From: Aaosphaeria pasadenensis
Taxonomy: Eukaryota > Ascomycota > Dothideomycetes > Pleosporales
Direction: 5' to 3'
Length of the DNA: 64,000 nt
Assembly (NCBI GenBank): GCA_022813625.1
Contig: JAKLMB010000021.1
Coordinates: 677,775-741,774 of the forward strand
Shown here: positions 12,308 to 22,600 of the stretch, piece by piece
How positions within the stretch are numbered: position 1 is the stretch's first letter
How the letters are laid out: each line of letters starts with the position of its first letter
Program-made: the position numbers and the translations under genes
Notes under the pieces: generated by a model
What the model saw: only the letters and a program-made list of their open reading frames with translations
Databases searched by the model: none
What the model was told of the DNA's origin: nothing

Positions 12308-13750
12308 ATGGTTGACGTTACGCAGGAACTGCTCGATGGACCTGCTTTGGAGGCTCCACCTGGAGTCACTGTCCATTTGACTCGAACCTCTCCAGAGCAG
12401 AAGTGGTACTTCGTTTGCGTTCCCCTCTTCACTATAATACCGGGAATCTTCATACTACTCCGGCTCTATACCGGGTTGAAGATCGTTCGCAAATTAGGTT
12501 GGACCGATTGTATGTTAGAATCCCATGATCGGGACATCGCAAAGTTCTAACGACCTTTCTAGACTTCCTTCTACTGGCTTTCGTACGCTTTTTCCAATCG
12601 TGAATTCTAAAAGACACTATCTTAATCATACTACAGGTGATTTTCATTGTCAGTCTCGGTCTAGCAAGGTTCACTGTTCATTATGGAGCTGGTGTTCATC
12701 TATGGAATCTGCGTGTGAGCGATTACATCAAGCAACTCTTCGTTAGTACCCATGCTACACTATCTTCTTCAACTTTTCTAATGGCCAACAGTGGCTCGAC
12801 ATATCCGAAGCTCTGTACTGTCCATGCATCTTCCTCATCAAAACCGCCATTGTCCTGCAGTACCTTCAAATCTTCGTTCCTTCACGCACCGGGAACGAAG
12901 TCATGTTCTATGGAGGATGGGGAACCATCGTTGCCATGTTCATTTTTTACACCGTCACTTTGTTGCTGCTGTTTATTTATAACACAAAGGGAAAAATTCG
13001 GGATGACTACTACGAAGGTCGGAAGGTTACGCACTATGATCCATCGATCATAGCTAGTGCGGCCTTCAATATCGTGTCGGATCTAGTAGTTCTGCTGCTC
13101 CCCGTACGCTCTGTGTGGAAGCTACGTATCAACGCTAAAAAGAAGGCGGGTATTATTATACTCTTCGGAACAGGTCTTTTGTAAGTCTTCCACATCCCCA
13201 GAGCGGGATATATGCCCGGGCATTCATCTAACCGTTTCCAAGGGCCACACTGGCTTCAGGCATGCGAATCCTATATATGATCAGACTACTCCACCAGGGC
13301 GAGTACCGCGACACATCCTACGAGCTAGCCCGGATGGGCCTGTGGTCGTGGGCCGAAATAGCGCTGGGCATCATCGTAGCCTGCACGCTCTCCCTCCCGA
13401 AACTGTTCCGCGCAAAGTCCAAGGAACTCAGCGTCGTGCTTTCTGCCGTTTCGAGGCCGTTCCAGTCAATACGGTCGGCGTTCGGGTCGCACGTTTCACG
13501 CGCTGGGTCGCGACATGATGGGGGGGATGATATGAATGATCGGTATTCGCTTGTGAGGATCGGGACGGAGAAGAGGGGGGCGAAGACGAGGGATTTCGTG
13601 CATGCGCCTCCGGGACTGACGATTGGATCTGATGGGGGGAGTTTTGTGATGGCGGATGGGGCTTCCGCGAAGGACTCGAGGGCTGAGGAGGATAACAGGA
13701 CGCTTGATGAGCTGGAACGGGGCGATGTAGCTACGAGATATAACGTTTGA
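12308..13750 (+). CDS. PTH11-like integral membrane protein, fungal rhodopsin-domain family
   Basis: Predicted plasma-membrane protein of the large fungal family that includes the Magnaporthe surface sensor Pth11. The ligand is unknown. Five exons give 407 residues: 12308-12509, 12563-12582, 12637-12741, 12792-13180 and 13243-13750. Exon 2 is only 20 nt, and reading through the following intron meets a stop. The order of hydrophobic segments fits seven transmembrane helices. Family landmarks include HLWNL, the block WLDISEALYCPCIFLIKTAI, GGWG and the DLVVLLLPV helix. The C-terminal tail of about 130 residues is hydrophilic and Arg/Gly/Asp rich, probably cytosolic. No CFEM cysteine domain precedes the first helix. 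An upstream in-frame ATG at 12233 is possible, but 12308 gives the usual short N-terminus. Confidence 0.85.
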
Positions 13751-14307
13751 TTTTGCTAGATATACAAGAGTGCATAGGCATATTCAACAAGTATGAAGAG
13801 AACTTCCGGCCACCTAGACTGTACCTGGATTTCCTTCGCTGTTTGTGATTCAGTGGATGTCGAGCTTGACTGAGCACTGCTCTCTTTGCACATCAGTGAC
13901 TGATGGTAAAGATCAACGAGTACTAGGGTGCTTGTAGAGAAATGATGTAACAAGGTAACTGGTCGTGAATGCAAACTGTCGCGAAATTGTTAGACTTTCA
14001 AATACGAGAGCAAGGATATGTAATGTTCTGTTCATTCAGGTGGCCTTTTGAGTACATAGCTAGATGTTGGAGACATGGGCGCTAGTGGTGTAGACTACCA
14101 ATACTTTGAGGAACATGTGATTTGTTTGCTCTTGAAATGCTCTTATTTCAATTGTAACGACGTGTCTTCGTGATAAAATGCTAATGATATCCATCGATGC
14201 ACAGGACGCCTTCATTACATTATGCTCAAGTTCTCTGCTTGACAAAGTGAAGTTTTGCGCGATGCTTAGTTTTGTTTTCCTTCTCTTTAATCTATCTTTC
14301 CCATGTG
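13751..14307. other. Convergent intergenic spacer
   Basis: Spacer between the 3' ends of the PTH11-like gene and the Whi5-like gene. AT-rich, with no supportable gene or repeat. Confidence 0.6.
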
Positions 14308-15505
14308 TCACCTTCGATCATTCATAAGCTCCAACAGCCCCTTCGCTGCCAACCCGGACTTGGCGGCACTGTTGGTAGCTTCGGAAGGATCAAATGTAGG
14401 GTTTATTTGCCTCTGTAGCCTTTGATGAACTGTAAGAACATCCCCGCCGTCCTCACTATCTTCATCCTCCTCCAGGACTCGATTAGGTCTCTTCTGATTT
14501 AGACTCCCGGACCCTGTTCTCATCGGCGATGCCAGCTGTCCAGGCGACACTGCTGTGGGAGGGGAGGAAGGAATGTTGCTTTGGTATATCTTACGTGACG
14601 AGAAGCCCGTCGGCAAGAGTACGGGGCCTCCAGAGAGTTTTGGGATGGGATTGCCGGGGTGTAAAGCCGCACGTACGTGTGTGACGATGTCATCGCTTGC
14701 GGGCGAAAAGGTAACGTCAGGTATCGATTGATGAGTGGTTGTGGTTGTGAGCATTGAGTCGGTAGAAGCGTTGAGTGATGTTGATTTGGTAGAAGCACTC
14801 TCCCAATTGGACATGATCTCTGAAGATCGCCTTCCAACCTGATTGGTCTTGACTTTGTACATGCCTAATCCAAGACGAAGACGCAGCATTTCGACCTTGC
14901 TGGGGGTATCATTGACGGCGGCAGGTGGTGCGGAAGGTTGACTGGCACATTGAGCTAAATCCAACCACTCAGAGAAGCTTTGTTGTGAGTTGCTCGGTTC
15001 TGGTTTGTTTTCGGGTTCTGGAGAAGGTGTGTTGACCACTGTCGGCGATCCTGGTTCGTTCAGATTGTTGGCCTAGAGAAGCTGTTAGCTACGTGTCGGC
15101 GTGTACTACGCGTAACATAATTACCGGTAACGAGTGAAGAGCCTCAGTGGTAATAGGCCTCACGGCTCCCGTGCGAGCAAAGTCGCGTGTCCCAAGACTC
15201 TTGCTCTGAGCATCAACATTCTCCGCGTCCTCGACCTCGTCGATGCCCCTCTTCCGGCCAGCTTGGAGCGCGTTTGTCTGGAGGAGGTTCTCTTTCTCTG
15301 GAAAGAGTTGTGGGGAGAGGGTTTGCATATGCTTGAGCGGACTGATTGATTTCATCATATCGGAAGGCTCGAACGCGTATGTGTGCTTAGAGGGCGAATT
15401 GATAGCTTGGGGAGTGAGATTGCCCAGCGCGCGTCGAGCTGATGACTTGGAAGGACTGTCTTGAGCAGACATGCTCGTCTTGCGAGGCGTGGTGGCGTTT
15501 ATCAT
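14308..15505 (-). CDS. Whi5/Nrm1-like G1/S transcriptional repressor
   Basis: Whi5 and Nrm1 bind SBF/MBF complexes and restrain G1/S transcription. CDK phosphorylation releases this repression. Two exons (15125-15505 and 14308-15072) join in phase 0 after a 52-bp intron to give 381 residues. The protein is mostly disordered and rich in SP/TP sites (DSPSK, NSPSK, SISPLK, TLSPQ, NTPSPEP), as expected for a CDK substrate. The diagnostic block is near residue 170: TPSKVEMLRLRLGLGMYKVK, followed by TNQV. It matches the short Whi5/Nrm1 repressor motif. Whether it is the Whi5- or Nrm1-type orthologue cannot be decided, because filamentous fungi often have a single member. The basic patch GRKRGIDEVED could be a nuclear localisation signal. 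Confidence 0.75.
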
Positions 15506-16591
15506 GGGTGGATGCAGCGTGAACTGAGCGACACGCGTTGAGACGAATATGGTTGGATGTTGTGGCGAATTGCGGGGGTCAATAGCGGTATGGAGGAGGA
15601 AATTGAAACGTCAGAATTGCTAAGGATAGTGGGTTCTTCAATTGTGGGAGCGCGCAATGTGAAAAACACAAGGGTTACAATATGAAGAGTGTAGTGATGT
15701 TTGTATGTTTGTAAGAGTGAGGTCGCGTTCTAATAGTTAATAAGTCAGGTACCTACCTAACGAGGCGGCATAGATGGGGGGGGTGGTGGGTAGGTGTAGG
15801 ATGACGGGCTCCGATTGGTCGTAGATCCTCAAAAGGCGCGCGCGTTCTCCAGCCCCATTCAGCCACTGAATCTCCAAACACTACGGAATAGACACAACGT
15901 CCATCTATCATTAGATCTACCTTGCAAGACATTCAATCGAAAGAGTTAACTATTTACTCCGTACCTCTCCTAGTATAGCTTCATAAAAAATGTACAGAGG
16001 GTTGGCACGTCAGGCTGGCCACCTGCTAGCTTCATGTATCTTCTATACCCAAATCAAGAGCGGTCTTAACTCCTCGCCATAACATCTCGCGAATGCACTG
16101 TCGTAGGCACGAAATACTAGCAAGGGGCCAGCCCGACGTGACAACCCTCTGTAGATAATCGCGCCTCTAAAATTGTTCCAGCAAGGGATTGATTAGACCT
16201 CCATACAAAAAGAATACCGCGCTCAGCAATACAATACGTCATATCGTGGATAAGAAATGCAAGCACGAGCTGGGTGGGTGACAGGCGTATGGTGGTCACT
16301 GGTATGTAGTGGAGCGCAGCTTCTCCACAACCTTCCGATCCAACCAGGAAAAATACAAAGTACAAGTATCCGCTAACTTGCATTCATCCCACTCTATCCG
16401 ACTATACACTAACCATCAGCATCTCATTCTCTCTCCTCATCGCACCTATACTAATACCTAAACCTACAGCTCCTGGCATTCTGTTTGATCTTGTCAAACA
16501 CATACATCCTCTCGCATTCTATCATTACACGATTACTAAGCACGTGCTTGACAATCCGCGTTTTGTGTGTTAGGAGTTGCGAATCTCAATC
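15506..16591. other. Intergenic region carrying a MITE
   Basis: Spacer between the Whi5-like gene and the GH5 gene, which are divergently arranged. It contains MITE copy A (15995-16151) and one nonamer TACTCCGTA at 15955-15963. Apart from these it shows C/T-rich leader sequence before the GH5 start. Confidence 0.7.
15995..16151. mobile_element. MITE copy A, complete, TA-flanked
   Basis: A 157-bp element with terminal inverted repeats starting CAGAGGGTTGGCACGTC and ending in the complementary sequence. Imperfect complementarity extends about 35 bp on each side through GGCTGGCC and CTAGC. It is flanked by TA on both sides, the target duplication typical of Tc1/mariner-type elements. No coding capacity. 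It is one of five copies in the window. Confidence 0.88.
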
Positions 16592-18238
16592 ATGAAAGGA
16601 TTCTTGAAGAAGGCGAAAGCAGAGCTGGAAGACATTCTCGACAGCAACAAAAAGCCCACCCAGTCAGCAACCCGGTCGAGCCCGGACGGCCCGAATTATA
16701 TTCAAGAGCCTACGCCTGTCGATATCCTCCGCTATCGCTACCACCACGGCACCAATCTTGGCTCTATTTACGTGATCGAACGATGGCTACACCCTTCCTG
16801 CTTCCCCGATGATGCTTCTGGAAGCAGTGAACTGGCGAGTGTTAAGGCTTGGGTCGATAAAATCGGCATCGAGGAAACTCGGAAGCATTTTGAACAGCGT
16901 TGGGCCGATGCCGTAAGCGACGAAGATATCAGGTGGCTACAAGAAACTGCAAAGTGTAAGTCTCAACACACAGTTGATCAATATACCACTAAAATTGACA
17001 CAGGCACGACCATTCGATTGCCTATTGGCTACTTCGATCTAGACCCTTCTTTCACCCAAGGAACCCCCTTTGAACCATATGCTGCCGTCTACACGGGAGC
17101 ATGGTCCAGTATTTGGACGTTGATATCTCGCCTTCGTGCTCACTCCATCGGCACCCTTATCGACCTCCACGCCCTCCCTGGGGGTGCCAATCCTAATGAA
17201 CACTCAGGAACTAACTTCGGCACCACTGAGTTGTGGACTTCTCATACCAATCGAAACCTAGGTGTTCAGTGTTGTCAATTTATTGCTCAAGAGATCAACA
17301 AAGGGCTTGATGTTGCTGGTGTTCAAATTGTGAACGAAGCTGAATGGGACAGTGAGCATATGTACGAGTGGTACGATGACTGCATTGATGCTATTTCTAT
17401 CATCAACCCCAACATTCCCGTTGCGATTTCCGATGGCTGGAACCTGGGCAGAGCTGTCGAGTACAGTTTGAAGAAGAATTCTGCTTATCCATCGAAGCCC
17501 ACGTGTCCGGTTGTAATCGACACTCACTATTACTGGGCCTTTTCCGATGAGGATAAGCAAAAGAGTCCGCAACAGATCATATCCGAAGTCAACAACAAGC
17601 TCGCAGAGCTCGATGGCAGAGAGGGCAGCGTTGTTGATCGAGGAGCCGTGCAAGTCATTGTCGGAGAGTACAGTTGCGTCCTTACCGAGGACTCATGGGC
17701 CAAGTCTGGTGACGCTCCGAAGTCCGAGCTCGTCAAACAGTTCGGACAGGCACAGAGTCAGAGATACCAAGCGCGAAGTGGCGGTGCCTTCTTCTGGACA
17801 TGGAAGATGGACTGGTTCCCAGGTGGCGAATGGGGTTTTGCGGAACAAGCTAACAACGGTGCTATCGTGCCACACCACTTCCAGAGCACCCCGCCGCACG
17901 AGATCTCAGAGATTGTGGAGCGCGCAAGACGGAATCTTAATGATCGAATGTACTCAGCTGTCAATCAGCATGTGTCCTACTGGCAACATCATGCCCCGAA
18001 CATGGGAGGCGAACATTGGCGATTTGAGGCTGGCTACAAGATCGGATATAATGATGCTCTCATCTTCTTTGAGGGCCGTGGCCAACAAGCCATCGCTGGG
18101 GGGAACAGAATTGGCAATGTCGAGCTATGGATTTTGAAGAGGATTCGCGAAAGCGGTTTCAAGGGCAACTTTGTTTGGGAATTTGAGCAGGGTATGAGGA
18201 GGGGCGTGCAGGATTTCCAAGGCATCGCAGGCGTATAA
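16592..18238 (+). CDS. Glycoside hydrolase family 5, intracellular exo-glucanase-like
   Basis: Resembles the cytosolic GH5 proteins of fungi (yeast YBR056W type), related to exo-1,3-beta-glucanases; the true substrate is not evident. Two exons (16592-16955, 17004-18238) give 532 residues. The 48-bp intron is a multiple of three without a stop, so its retention would insert 16 residues. GH5 landmarks are RLPIGYF, the strand TLIDLHALPGG, the acid/base Glu in VQIVNEAEW, HYYW, and the nucleophile Glu in VIVGEYSC. AFFWTWK follows the nucleophile. There is no N-terminal signal peptide; the protein starts MKGFLKKAKAELEDIL, so an intracellular role is inferred. The C-terminal 120 residues extend beyond a minimal GH5 barrel. 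The ATG at 16592 is chosen because the frame upstream has no ATG. Confidence 0.88.
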   Translation: MKGFLKKAKAELEDILDSNKKPTQSATRSSPDGPNYIQEPTPVDILRYRYHHGTNLGSIYVIERWLHPSCFPDDASGSSELASVKAWVDKIGIEETRKHFEQRWADAVSDEDIRWLQETAKCKSQHTVDQYTTKIDTGTTIRLPIGYFDLDPSFTQGTPFEPYAAVYTGAWSSIWTLISRLRAHSIGTLIDLHALPGGANPNEHSGTNFGTTELWTSHTNRNLGVQCCQFIAQEINKGLDVAGVQIVNEAEWDSEHMYEWYDDCIDAISIINPNIPVAISDGWNLGRAVEYSLKKNSAYPSKPTCPVVIDTHYYWAFSDEDKQKSPQQIISEVNNKLAELDGREGSVVDRGAVQVIVGEYSCVLTEDSWAKSGDAPKSELVKQFGQAQSQRYQARSGGAFFWTWKMDWFPGGEWGFAEQANNGAIVPHHFQSTPPHEISEIVERARRNLNDRMYSAVNQHVSYWQHHAPNMGGEHWRFEAGYKIGYNDALIFFEGRGQQAIAGGNRIGNVELWILKRIRESGFKGNFVWEFEQGMRRGVQDFQGIAGV

Positions 18239-18650
18239 GGAGGTGCATAGATGGGAACAGAATCTTGTGTCAGGTGCCCTAGGTAATGTTACTCCAGTAA
18301 TTCGCTAAACATCGATGCTTTTGACTACATATGACAGTGATTGTGACATTGACCACTCAATCCATTTAGAGCGAATGGGTTGCGCATTCAATTGCTTGCT
18401 ATCTGACTGACTCTTTGGTGAGTGAGTCCTTACTCGTCCAAGTCACAAAGCGAAGCTCTAAATAATTAAGTCACAGCAATCAGAGTCAGACCTTATGACC
18501 AACTACACTATGATATATAAAGCTTCCTGGCGATGTCTTCAACACACTTTCTCTACTCTCTAAATCCACTTCTGTGCATGATCAAGTCGAAATCATCGAA
18601 TACACCAACCTACTTCTGTTCCTCTTTTTGCTGACAATTCACCTCTACCA
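18239..18650. other. Intergenic spacer with TATA-containing promoter
   Basis: Short spacer between the GH5 gene and the downstream disordered-protein gene. No gene is seen. A TATA-like element lies at 18514-18521. Confidence 0.6.
18514..18521 (+). promoter_or_regulatory. TATA box candidate
   Basis: TATATAAA lies 130 bp upstream of the ATG at 18651 in an otherwise unremarkable leader. The spacing is plausible for a fungal gene with a 5' UTR of about 100 nt. Confidence 0.45.
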
Positions 18651-19382
18651 ATGTCTTCAGGCCATCCTCATCGTAGGCATGGAGAGAGTTCTCGAAAGGG
18701 AGAAAGGCGGGAGAAGGGAGAATCTCGCGATACTCGCAGGTCGTCAAGACATACCACACCGGATCCTATTCTTGGGGATATCGAATTGAAAGATCAAAGT
18801 CCCAAACATCGCGATAAAGTTGGGGAATGGAGGGAGAATATCCAGGATCCCGTGACACCCCTAACATTGGTAGCAAGGAATCCAGATGGAATCCAGAGAA
18901 TTCCGCAATCGAGGGCTAGATATCATAACCGGGAAAGCTTGGGTCAACATTCCAAGCAGCTTTCACCAAACCCCGACCCGTTGTCGCATTTTGATTTGGA
19001 AGTCATGGTCGACAACGATCCAGACATGAAGGGCCAACGTGGTGTTGCTCTCCCAGAAGATACGTCCCGGGACAACAGGCCTAAGAAGCCTCGCATGAGC
19101 GACAACCTCCAAAGACCAACTGAACATCCTAGTGGAGGAAGGGCCCAACCGACCAAAACAAGGGACCAAGAAAGACCCCAGCAATCAGGACGGCCCACGA
19201 ACACTACACCAGGATATACGTTGCCGGGGCAAGAACATGGACTGAACGCTCATATGGAAGCAATTGACCGTTCACCGACGGATCAACGTCATGAGAGTCA
19301 ACGACAGCGGCGACCACAGCCACGACAACGAACACAAGACCATGACCCCAGTTGCACCGGTTGTCTATGCTGTATGTCTTGA
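18651..19382 (+). CDS. Disordered basic protein with CaaX-like C-terminus
   Basis: Single-exon frame of 243 residues; family not recognised. It is strongly hydrophilic, rich in Arg, Ser, Pro, Gln, Asp and Gly, with no hydrophobic segment and no predicted globular core. Its only cysteines are at the very end: CTGCLCCMS. The last four residues, CCMS, can be read as a CaaX-type prenylation signal, although Cys at a1 is not ideal. The cysteines just upstream could be palmitoylated, so membrane tethering is an inference. A TATA-like element 130 bp upstream and a favourable ATG context support expression. The next gene downstream on the same strand also encodes a disordered protein ending in a CaaX box. 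Confidence 0.65.
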   Translation: MSSGHPHRRHGESSRKGERREKGESRDTRRSSRHTTPDPILGDIELKDQSPKHRDKVGEWRENIQDPVTPLTLVARNPDGIQRIPQSRARYHNRESLGQHSKQLSPNPDPLSHFDLEVMVDNDPDMKGQRGVALPEDTSRDNRPKKPRMSDNLQRPTEHPSGGRAQPTKTRDQERPQQSGRPTNTTPGYTLPGQEHGLNAHMEAIDRSPTDQRHESQRQRRPQPRQRTQDHDPSCTGCLCCMS

Positions 19383-19481
19383 CGCAGCGCTGGTACATTC
19401 ATCGCCTATCAACTATAGAATAAGTCCTCTATATCCGAGCTGACAGGCTCGCCCATACTCTGACAGTACGCTGTCCGATAT

Positions 19482-19730
19482 TTCTTTTGTTATGTTTGGT
19501 TATACACTGTCATTTCTGAAGATGTTACTCCGGAAATACACTTCCAGTTTGTTTTCCTTTTGTCTGGCTTGGTTATATATACACTGTCTTTTCCGATGTT
19601 GTTACTCTGGCCTTTTATCATCTCTTTTGTCATGTTTGGTAATGCACTGTCATTTCTGATGACTTCACTCCGGCAGGACACTATTTCTTTTGTTATATTC
19701 GAGAATGCATTATCATTTACGATACCTGTT
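19482..19730. repeat. Degenerate tandem repeat, about 63-72 bp period, four copies
   Basis: Four diverged units begin near 19482, 19554, 19622 and 19685. Each starts TTCTTTTGTTATG or similar, and the full ones continue with a CACTGTCATTTCTGA-like core and a TTACTCCGG-like end. The last copy is cut short. The repeat produces small artefact frames on both strands and lies between two genes for disordered proteins. Confidence 0.8.
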
Positions 19731-20075
19731 TCTTTAGACTTCTGCTAATACCCTCTCCTGAACTATACATGTGTGCCTTTCCATCATCGATACCATTCTT
19801 CTCAGTGACGACCTCGCACATTTGAAAAACGGACGACAATCTTTTACCACGATGACGATTGACATCACTGCCGCTCGGTCCCTCATTCGTCCATCACTGG
19901 ACGCTGAAAAAGCACACTAGCAAAGTGATAATCTCTCGTCCTTCACCTTGTCCCTAGCACTAAAACCTCCCTCCAAATAAAACCCTCCCCCTCGCTTCTT
20001 CTCCATCCACTTCCACCCACACCACACGCACCACCTCACAACATCAAAAAGAAGCGTACTGATCTTTCTTTGTAG

Positions 20076-21381
20076 ATGGCAACGACTCTACTCCCGTCAA
20101 CCAAGGCTCGTTCAGGTGATAGTTCCCCTGTTCGACCCGAAAGCTCGTACAGCAACGCGAGCACGATCCGCCGTGTCACGCCCTCACCTGAATCGCTCTC
20201 AGAGGCACTCCGCCAGAGCTTCGCCGCTCACTCGACGCCCAAGCATAGACACAGCGACGACTCTACCTACGTGAACGCTGACGAGGCTGTAGTCCTTCGT
20301 GAGTCCTTGTTTCCAAGTGAGAAATTCAAAAATTTGGCGTACTGACATACCCATCAGGTGGTGGAGAGGCTGCCGCTGCTGGAAACACTCTGCGTGGTAA
20401 CTTCACTTTCAAGATCCTCAACAACAGAACTGCATTAGACTGATATGACCTCCAGCTCAAGACGCCAACGTAGGAATCAGCCAGCTCAGTGACTCTGAAG
20501 TCCCGCGCCGCGATCCCCGTAGCATTTTGTACCCGTACGGAGACCAGGCATCCACACCAGCAATCAGTACACGTAAAATTGACGCTGCCATCAGGGAAGC
20601 TGAGAGCTATCAAGCTCTCATCGACATCTACGACAACAACGGCAATCCTCATTCTCGTCGAGGCCGCCATCATTCTCACTCCAATAGCCAGAGCAAGCAC
20701 GTCAACCCCAACAACCACACCGCGAACGTCAACGAGTCCCGCTTGGCCCCCCGCTGCAAGCAGCTCCCAAAGCGAAACATCGTGATCCCTCCGCCAACCT
20801 ACGTTGCTCGCACTAGGCTCCCTCGCCCGACTACGCCAACTCCCATGACTGAAATAGAGCGCATGTACCAGTACGCTCCGATGACCGCGTCTCCAACCCG
20901 CCGCGACCCCGCCTCCGACATGGCCAGGTACCGCGCCCGGTGTGCCGCCATGAAGGCCCTCGAGGCTGACAGCACCGAGCATCTGGAGCAGGAGAACCCC
21001 CCAGCCGCCGCAAGTGAGGTCGGAGCAGCTATCATCCAGGAACCCGCCGCCGTCCACCACCGTCAGCCAGCACGTGGAGCGGAGTCGCCAGTCCCCGGTC
21101 CAAGCCACTACCAGGCGTCCCAGCCGGCAACCGTGGCTCCTCGTCGTGATGGTCGTGTCCTCAGCATCGACGTCATCGAGATGGCCGAGAGACACCGCAA
21201 CATGATGCTCCGCCAGGCGGTCCACAAACTCGAGGACGAGTACGAGGAAAGGCAGCGTATTGAGCTCAGAGAGAATGCCGCCCTCAATGCGCCCCCGGCT
21301 CGCACTACTTCCGACGCCGTCAAGGACTTTGGAAAGAAGTGGGGTCGCAAGTGCTACGCAGAGTGCTGCGTTGTCATGTGA
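20076..21381 (+). CDS. Disordered protein ending in CaaX box CVVM
   Basis: Three exons (20076-20298, 20358-20396, 20456-21381) join to 395 residues; family not recognised. The protein is low in hydrophobic residues and rich in Ser, Pro, Arg and Thr. A more helical segment near the C-terminus (MAERHRNMMLRQAVHKLEDE) is followed by a Lys/Arg-rich stretch and CYAECCVVM. CVVM is a good CaaX motif, and terminal Met favours farnesylation. The Cys just before it and Cys five residues upstream could be palmitoylated. Together with the basic KKWGRK this resembles a Ras-type membrane anchor without a GTPase domain. The 39-nt middle exon is supported by reading-frame continuity. Function unknown. Confidence 0.75.
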
Positions 21382-22052
21382 GGGGGTCTTGTCCCTCACA
21401 CACACGCAGTCTCTCTTTCACTCTTCTCTTCTGTCACTAATGGCATGATGATGATGATTATTGGAGACTTCTCTGGGGATGTTTGACGGTGTTTGGGGGT
21501 CTTGTCATTGTCCTGGTAATAGCCGAATCCAAATAGGCACTCTTTTAGGACGATTGCATGAACTGACACTGTCTGGGAAATCACTGGATGGGCATCAAAC
21601 TGGGGGATCACCTGGAATTCACTGGATGGGCACAATTTGAGAGTGCTGCATGAGCTCTGGAGATGGAATGCCCCCAGGAAATTTGAGCCCCCAAAGAAAG
21701 GATAAAATAGCAAATACCAAAAAAAAAGATTCTATCTTACATGTGAGACCAAAAGTGAGTGAAAGCGAGTGTGCATATTGGAAAGACAGCAACCTAAGGC
21801 AACATGAACATGTTAGCGATTGACTTGTCCCAAACGATTGAATGCACACATAGCAATTAAAACGGGCTCTCAAATGGCTGTGATATATGAGTTAAAAAGT
21901 ACGTATAGTGCAAAAATAAGCTAAGGCAAACACCAAAACTCTCTCTCACTTGAGATCAAAACAACAAACCAACGTCAACAGGCTACCCGCTCCACAACAA
22001 CTGCCCCCGCGCGCCGGAACACCTTCATCGACAACCCTAGTATCACACTATA
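21382..22052. other. Intergenic spacer
   Basis: Spacer of 671 bp downstream of the CaaX-protein gene. No coding, repeat or RNA signal was recognised. ATGATG- and A-rich tracts are present. Confidence 0.55.
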
Positions 22053-22529
22053 ATGGTGCTGACAACGGAATCCCTTCAGCACCCGATGATGCTGGATGAT
22101 TTGAAGCACAACTTCCAAAGCATCGCTGCCACTCTGCCGCCCGATGGCTGGGAGGAGCCAGGCCCGCCAAGCCTGTACATCCACCGAGAAGACAGCGGGA
22201 TGCTGACGCTCATCGATTCGAGGGACGACGCTGCCAGTGGGCCTTGCCAGAGAAATCATCCGGACGTGCCGTTCCTCACCTCCGCGGGTGAAGACGAAGC
22301 CAACGTGCAAGAGACCGCCACCCTGCTAGGCGCAGATGAGCCAGCACGCGACAGTACAAGTACGGTGCTCAACAAGCGACCACGAACGTTTTGGCGCCGT
22401 CTCTTCACAGATAGATTAAAACGCATCGTCGCTCTGGTCAGATTGATCTTCGCTCGAATAAGAATAAGCCGATTGACTATGTGGCCCTTCAACAGGGCCA
22501 GAAGTCAAGGCAGCCGTGGAATTCCTTGA
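22053..22529 (+). CDS. Hypothetical small protein with basic C-terminus
   Basis: Single-exon frame of 158 residues starting at a genuine ATG; family not recognised. The first 100 residues are acidic and probably disordered. The last 50 are basic and amphipathic (FWRRLFTDRLKRIVALVRLI followed by ARIRISRL), which could be a membrane-associating helix or targeting segment. It ends only 71 bp before the stop of the convergent membrane-protein gene. Because the evidence is only length, composition and an ATG, it may not be a real gene. Confidence 0.4.
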   Translation: MVLTTESLQHPMMLDDLKHNFQSIAATLPPDGWEEPGPPSLYIHREDSGMLTLIDSRDDAASGPCQRNHPDVPFLTSAGEDEANVQETATLLGADEPARDSTSTVLNKRPRTFWRRLFTDRLKRIVALVRLIFARIRISRLTMWPFNRARSQGSRGIP

Positions 22530-22600
22530 ACTCCACATGAATGGTAAGAGTTTTAATGAAGAACGAGTGTTGGGTATCAATTTTAGGAATGCGATGCTAA

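Noticed and set aside
20326..21405. 359-codon minus-strand open frame over the CaaX-protein gene
   Set aside because: Antisense by-product of the plus-strand exon, which has proper splice sites and a coherent C-terminal anchor motif.
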